Shown: in pieces, positions 6,177 to 8,437 of the stretch
Layout of the letters: the number at the start of each line of letters is the position of its first letter
How positions within the stretch are numbered: position 1 is the first letter of the stretch
Assembly (NCBI GenBank): GCA_947259815.1
Contig: CAMYNO010000029.1
Span: 1-8,437 of the forward strand
DNA from: an uncultured Parvularculaceae bacterium
GTDB lineage: Bacteria; Pseudomonadota; Alphaproteobacteria; Caulobacterales; Parvularculaceae
Length of the DNA stretch: 8,437 nt
Direction of reading: 5' to 3'
Translations under genes and position numbers: made by a program
The notes under the pieces: generated by a model
The model's input: only the letters and a program-made list of their open reading frames with translations
Told to the model about the DNA's origin: nothing
Database searches by the model: none

Positions 6177-6973
6177 AGAAAGATCGCAACATTCTGGCGG
6201 CCGGCAATCACCATTTCGCCGTCGCTGTTCCAGACCAGCATGTCCTGACTTGAGTAGCCATTGCGCGCATGTTCCGCGCGGCTTTGGAGCAGCCACCATC
6301 CGTCAGAGGATTTCGGTTGGTCGACCAGAATATTCATCTGCCATGTCATGGAACTGATCGGCTTGAACCTGGGGAACATCGGCATGATCGCCGGAGGCGG
6401 CATGTCGGCAAGGGCGATCAGCGCCGCGATGCCGTCCGCGCGCTCGTCAACATGGCGCACCCAGACGAAATGATCATACTGCTCGGAGCCGGTTGCCGGG
6501 CGTGCGCCCTTCGCAAGGCGCGTAACAAATTGCAACGCGAAAGGCGGGCCGAGGCCGTCCGGATGATACGGTTCGCATTCATCGGGACGCGGTAAATCCG
6601 GCGTCGGCGTAAAGACGCGATCGAACATCGACTCGCGCTCCGCCCCGAATGCCAGCAGGCAGCGGGTCGCCAGCCCTTCGCCTGAATTGAGATCAGCCTC
6701 GACAAAACTCACGGACCTGCCCTGGCGCAACATACGCGCACGTCCCTCGACCGCGCCGCCCGCCGGCCCGATAAAGGCGACATCAGCGCTGCGTAGCGGC
6801 GGAAGGTCGGGAAATTCGCGCTCAGCGGCGACGACGCAAAGCGCAGCCGACAAGCCGCCATAGGTCGTGCGCCCCTGCATCCAGCTATCGGGAATCACCA
6901 GCCGCGTGGCGCCATCCGCATAGTCGGCCCCATACTCCGCTGCGTCGATCAGGTCGGTAAATTGCTCGGTCAT
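6173..6973 (-). CDS. TesB-like acyl-CoA thioesterase family protein (double hotdog)
   Basis: A 266-residue protein with the layout of the TesB-like thioesterase superfamily, which hydrolyses acyl-CoA to free acid and CoA. The first hotdog (about 1-112) has SWMQGRTTYGGLSAALCVVAA (30-50), the G/YGG start of the central helix, and a DVAFIGP strand. The second (about 140-266) ends in WWLLQSRAEHARNGYSSQDMLVW...GEMVIAGRQNVAIF, the usual end of this family with its conserved Gln260. Acyl-chain preference cannot be read from sequence. Start choice: ATG at 6973, with GTG at 6979 two codons upstream as an alternative; the ribosome site (GAAGTGAG) is weak and close for either. It is the first gene of a two-gene leftward unit with the VOC protein and is divergent from the four-helix membrane gene. 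Confidence 0.85.
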   Translation of the reverse strand: MTEQFTDLIDAAEYGADYADGATRLVIPDSWMQGRTTYGGLSAALCVVAAEREFPDLPPLRSADVAFIGPAGGAVEGRARMLRQGRSVSFVEADLNSGEGLATRCLLAFGAERESMFDRVFTPTPDLPRPDECEPYHPDGLGPPFALQFVTRLAKGARPATGSEQYDHFVWVRHVDERADGIAALIALADMPPPAIMPMFPRFKPISSMTWQMNILVDQPKSSDGWWLLQSRAEHARNGYSSQDMLVWNSDGEMVIAGRQNVAIFL

Positions 6974-6979
6974 ACTCAC

Positions 6980-7180
6980 TTCATTCGGTGGACTGCGCCA
7001 ACAAAACCGCCGCGCGGGTGGGAACGCAACACCATTCCGCAGCGCTGGCGCCCGTAAAATCCCGCCAATTTTCAGGGTTTTCCCGAAGGATTAACGCCGG
7101 GCCATTTTTACCCTATTGTGGCGGACAGCCGGGCGGATGTGCGGGGGCGCGCCGCCTGGAAACACCGTGGGGTAACGGCA
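6980..7180. other. Divergent promoter region between the thioesterase and four-helix membrane genes
   Basis: About 200 bp without a supported gene. It includes an 8-bp palindrome CAGCGCTG (7040-7047) and an AT-rich patch with a single TTAAC half-site (about 7091-7095). No convincing -35/-10 pair is visible on either strand. A GTG at 7118 opens the rightward frame early but has no ribosome site. Confidence 0.4.
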
Positions 7181-8284
7181 TTGGCAAAAAAAACTGACAG
7201 CGGCGATTACTATCAAACGTTGCGCGCGCGCTTTTCCGGCAAGGCGGCGCAGACGCGCGACACCCGCTTTCATTTGCCAGCCGACCCCACGGATCAATTT
7301 TTTGGCGCTGCCCCGGCCGGCGAAGAACCAGAGACGCCGCGCCTTTTCGATCCCGCCGGCGTGCGCAGTCTGGCGGACGGCCTGTCGAAACGGATTACCG
7401 CTCATGGCCGGGCTGAGGTCACGCTCCTTGCCTATGGCTTGCGCCTCGCGATTGCGGCGTTCTGGCTGACGCTTGCTGGCTGGTATGTGACGACCACAGC
7501 CAGCGCGGATTCGTCGGCATTGGCGAAGCTCTTCTTTATCCTCGCCGGCGCCGGGGCCGCCGCGGCGCTGTTTGGCGTCGCCATGACGATGGCGACGGGG
7601 AAAACGAGCAAAAAGCGTACGCGAGAGGAAGCCGTTCTTCTCGGCCAGCGCCTCGCCCTTGAGACCCACTCACTCGACCACGCCATCGGGCGGCGCATCG
7701 ACACGGTCTCGGCCGATGCATTCCTGAAATCGATATCTTTCGCCGACGCCAGTGAACAAGGGGCGGACGCATTCAGTTCCTATCTGAAGCGGGAGAGCGT
7801 TTCCGCCGGCAATGGGGCGGCCGCAATATTTCTGGCGGCCCTGTTGATCTGTGTCGCTGTCGCCGCCGCAATCGGGCTGGGCGCTGATCCATCGAGATTA
7901 CCGCTCTCGGATTATCCCATGGCCCTTGGCGCCATTATTGCCGGCGCCGGGTTTTATGCATGCGCCGGGCTTATCGCCTCGCTCTTTGGCCAGTCCTGGC
8001 GGGCGCGGCGCGAAGCCCGGAAAGAGGCGGACGCCTTCGCCACGGTTCGCTCGGCGTTCTCCATCTCGCATGGCGTGGCGCCCGTGGAACTTTCCGCGCG
8101 TCTTCATGGCGGCGCGAATATGGCCAATCTTTCACTGGACGAAAAAACCGAACCCGAATCAGTCGCGGCCCAAAATATCGACTGGCGGGGTCGCGATTCG
8201 GCGCCGCGCTTCATCGAAACCGGCTTTCAGATGGCGCCCAAGGCGTTTCGAACCGACGCATTCGAAAAAAAATTCAGACCCTAA
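7181..8284 (+). CDS. Hypothetical membrane protein with four transmembrane helices
   Basis: Unrecognised family. From TTG 7181 the protein has 367 residues: a polar N-terminal region of about 78 residues, helices near 80-104 and 114-137, a charged helical middle domain (about 139-208), helices near 210-235 and 245-269, and a polar C-terminal region of about 98 residues. Two hairpin pairs around a soluble middle part would place N-terminus, middle and C-terminus on one side, probably the cytoplasm because of the flanking Arg/Lys (KKR near 144-146, RARREARKEAD near 274-284). The TTG start is preferred because TGGGGT at 7168-7173 lies seven bases upstream and the peptide then begins MAKKTDSG; GTG at 7118 would add 21 residues but lacks a ribosome site. 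A CtrA box follows downstream but more likely serves the next gene. Confidence 0.75.
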   Translation: MAKKTDSGDYYQTLRARFSGKAAQTRDTRFHLPADPTDQFFGAAPAGEEPETPRLFDPAGVRSLADGLSKRITAHGRAEVTLLAYGLRLAIAAFWLTLAGWYVTTTASADSSALAKLFFILAGAGAAAALFGVAMTMATGKTSKKRTREEAVLLGQRLALETHSLDHAIGRRIDTVSADAFLKSISFADASEQGADAFSSYLKRESVSAGNGAAAIFLAALLICVAVAAAIGLGADPSRLPLSDYPMALGAIIAGAGFYACAGLIASLFGQSWRARREARKEADAFATVRSAFSISHGVAPVELSARLHGGANMANLSLDEKTEPESVAAQNIDWRGRDSAPRFIETGFQMAPKAFRTDAFEKKFRP

Positions 8285-8353
8285 GCGCACGAAGTCCGCT
8301 TTCGAAACAAGCCAGTCAAGCGCTCGAAATCATCATCGCGGCTTAACCCTTTA

Positions 8354-8370
8354 GGCGCACAAATTGCGCC
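8354..8370. terminator. Short hairpin downstream of the four-helix membrane gene
   Basis: GGCGCA (8354-8359) and TGCGCC (8365-8370) form a perfect 6-bp stem with a 5-nt loop, 69 bp past the stop. No T-run follows, so it is a weak terminator candidate. Confidence 0.35.
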
Positions 8371-8373
8371 ACA

Positions 8374-8390
8374 TTAATTGGTCCTTAACC
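8374..8390 (+). promoter_or_regulatory. Perfect CtrA binding-site consensus (TTAA-N7-TTAACC)
   Basis: TTAA (8374-8377), seven bases, then TTAACC (8385-8390) match the full consensus for CtrA, the alphaproteobacterial cell-cycle response regulator. The orientation suits a rightward promoter whose gene lies mostly beyond the window. An ATG at 8415 begins a frame reading MKLSRGQ to the edge, with no clear ribosome site; it may or may not be that gene. An inverted repeat TTGGT/ACCAA (8378-8382/8388-8392) overlaps the box. Confidence 0.6.
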
Positions 8391-8437
8391 AAAAACTTTT
8401 GCCGAACCGTCAATATGAAGTTGTCACGTGGGCAAAA

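Noticed and set aside
1..8437. Search for a defence system, CRISPR array, mobile element or phage genes
   Set aside because: No direct-repeat arrays, transposase, integrase or terminal inverted repeats were seen; the genes look like ordinary chromosomal ones.

Overview
The window is GC-rich, gene-dense DNA that looks like an ordinary alphaproteobacterial chromosome. The best hint of lineage is a perfect CtrA-type box (TTAA-N7-TTAAC) near the right edge. The stalked and budding alphaproteobacteria (Caulobacterales, Hyphomonadaceae or Parvularculaceae-like) are my best guess; the lineage is inferred, not shown. There are no tRNA or rRNA genes, insertion sequences, CRISPR arrays or phage genes.

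Left part (1-1500). The first 20 codons of a Lys/Ala-rich protein run leftward off the edge. Its upstream DNA can form a compact three-way junction that covers part of the Shine-Dalgarno sequence. A strong bidirectional terminator separates it from a leftward gene for a predicted lipoprotein made of two tandem FKBP-type prolyl isomerase repeats. A 279-bp gene-free stretch with inverted repeats follows.

Middle part (1492-5770). A rightward HSL-family alpha/beta hydrolase with an unusual active site converges on a leftward five-helix membrane protein of unknown function. Upstream of that lies a leftward XRE-type regulator. The regulator is divergent from a rightward uup gene (ABC-F ATPase) across a 138-bp region that holds a strong inverted repeat.

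Right part (5771-8437). A TesB-like acyl-CoA thioesterase and a VOC/glyoxalase-fold protein form a leftward pair joined by a 4-base GTGA overlap. Divergent from them is a rightward four-helix membrane protein of unknown function. The window ends with a small hairpin, the CtrA box and possibly the start of the next gene.

The genes do not form one visible pathway; only the thioesterase/VOC pair looks translationally coupled. I found no clear defence island or biosynthetic cluster. The most unusual signals are the structured leader at 72-121, the CtrA box, the hydrolase with altered catalytic motifs, and several likely TTG starts backed by Shine-Dalgarno sequences.
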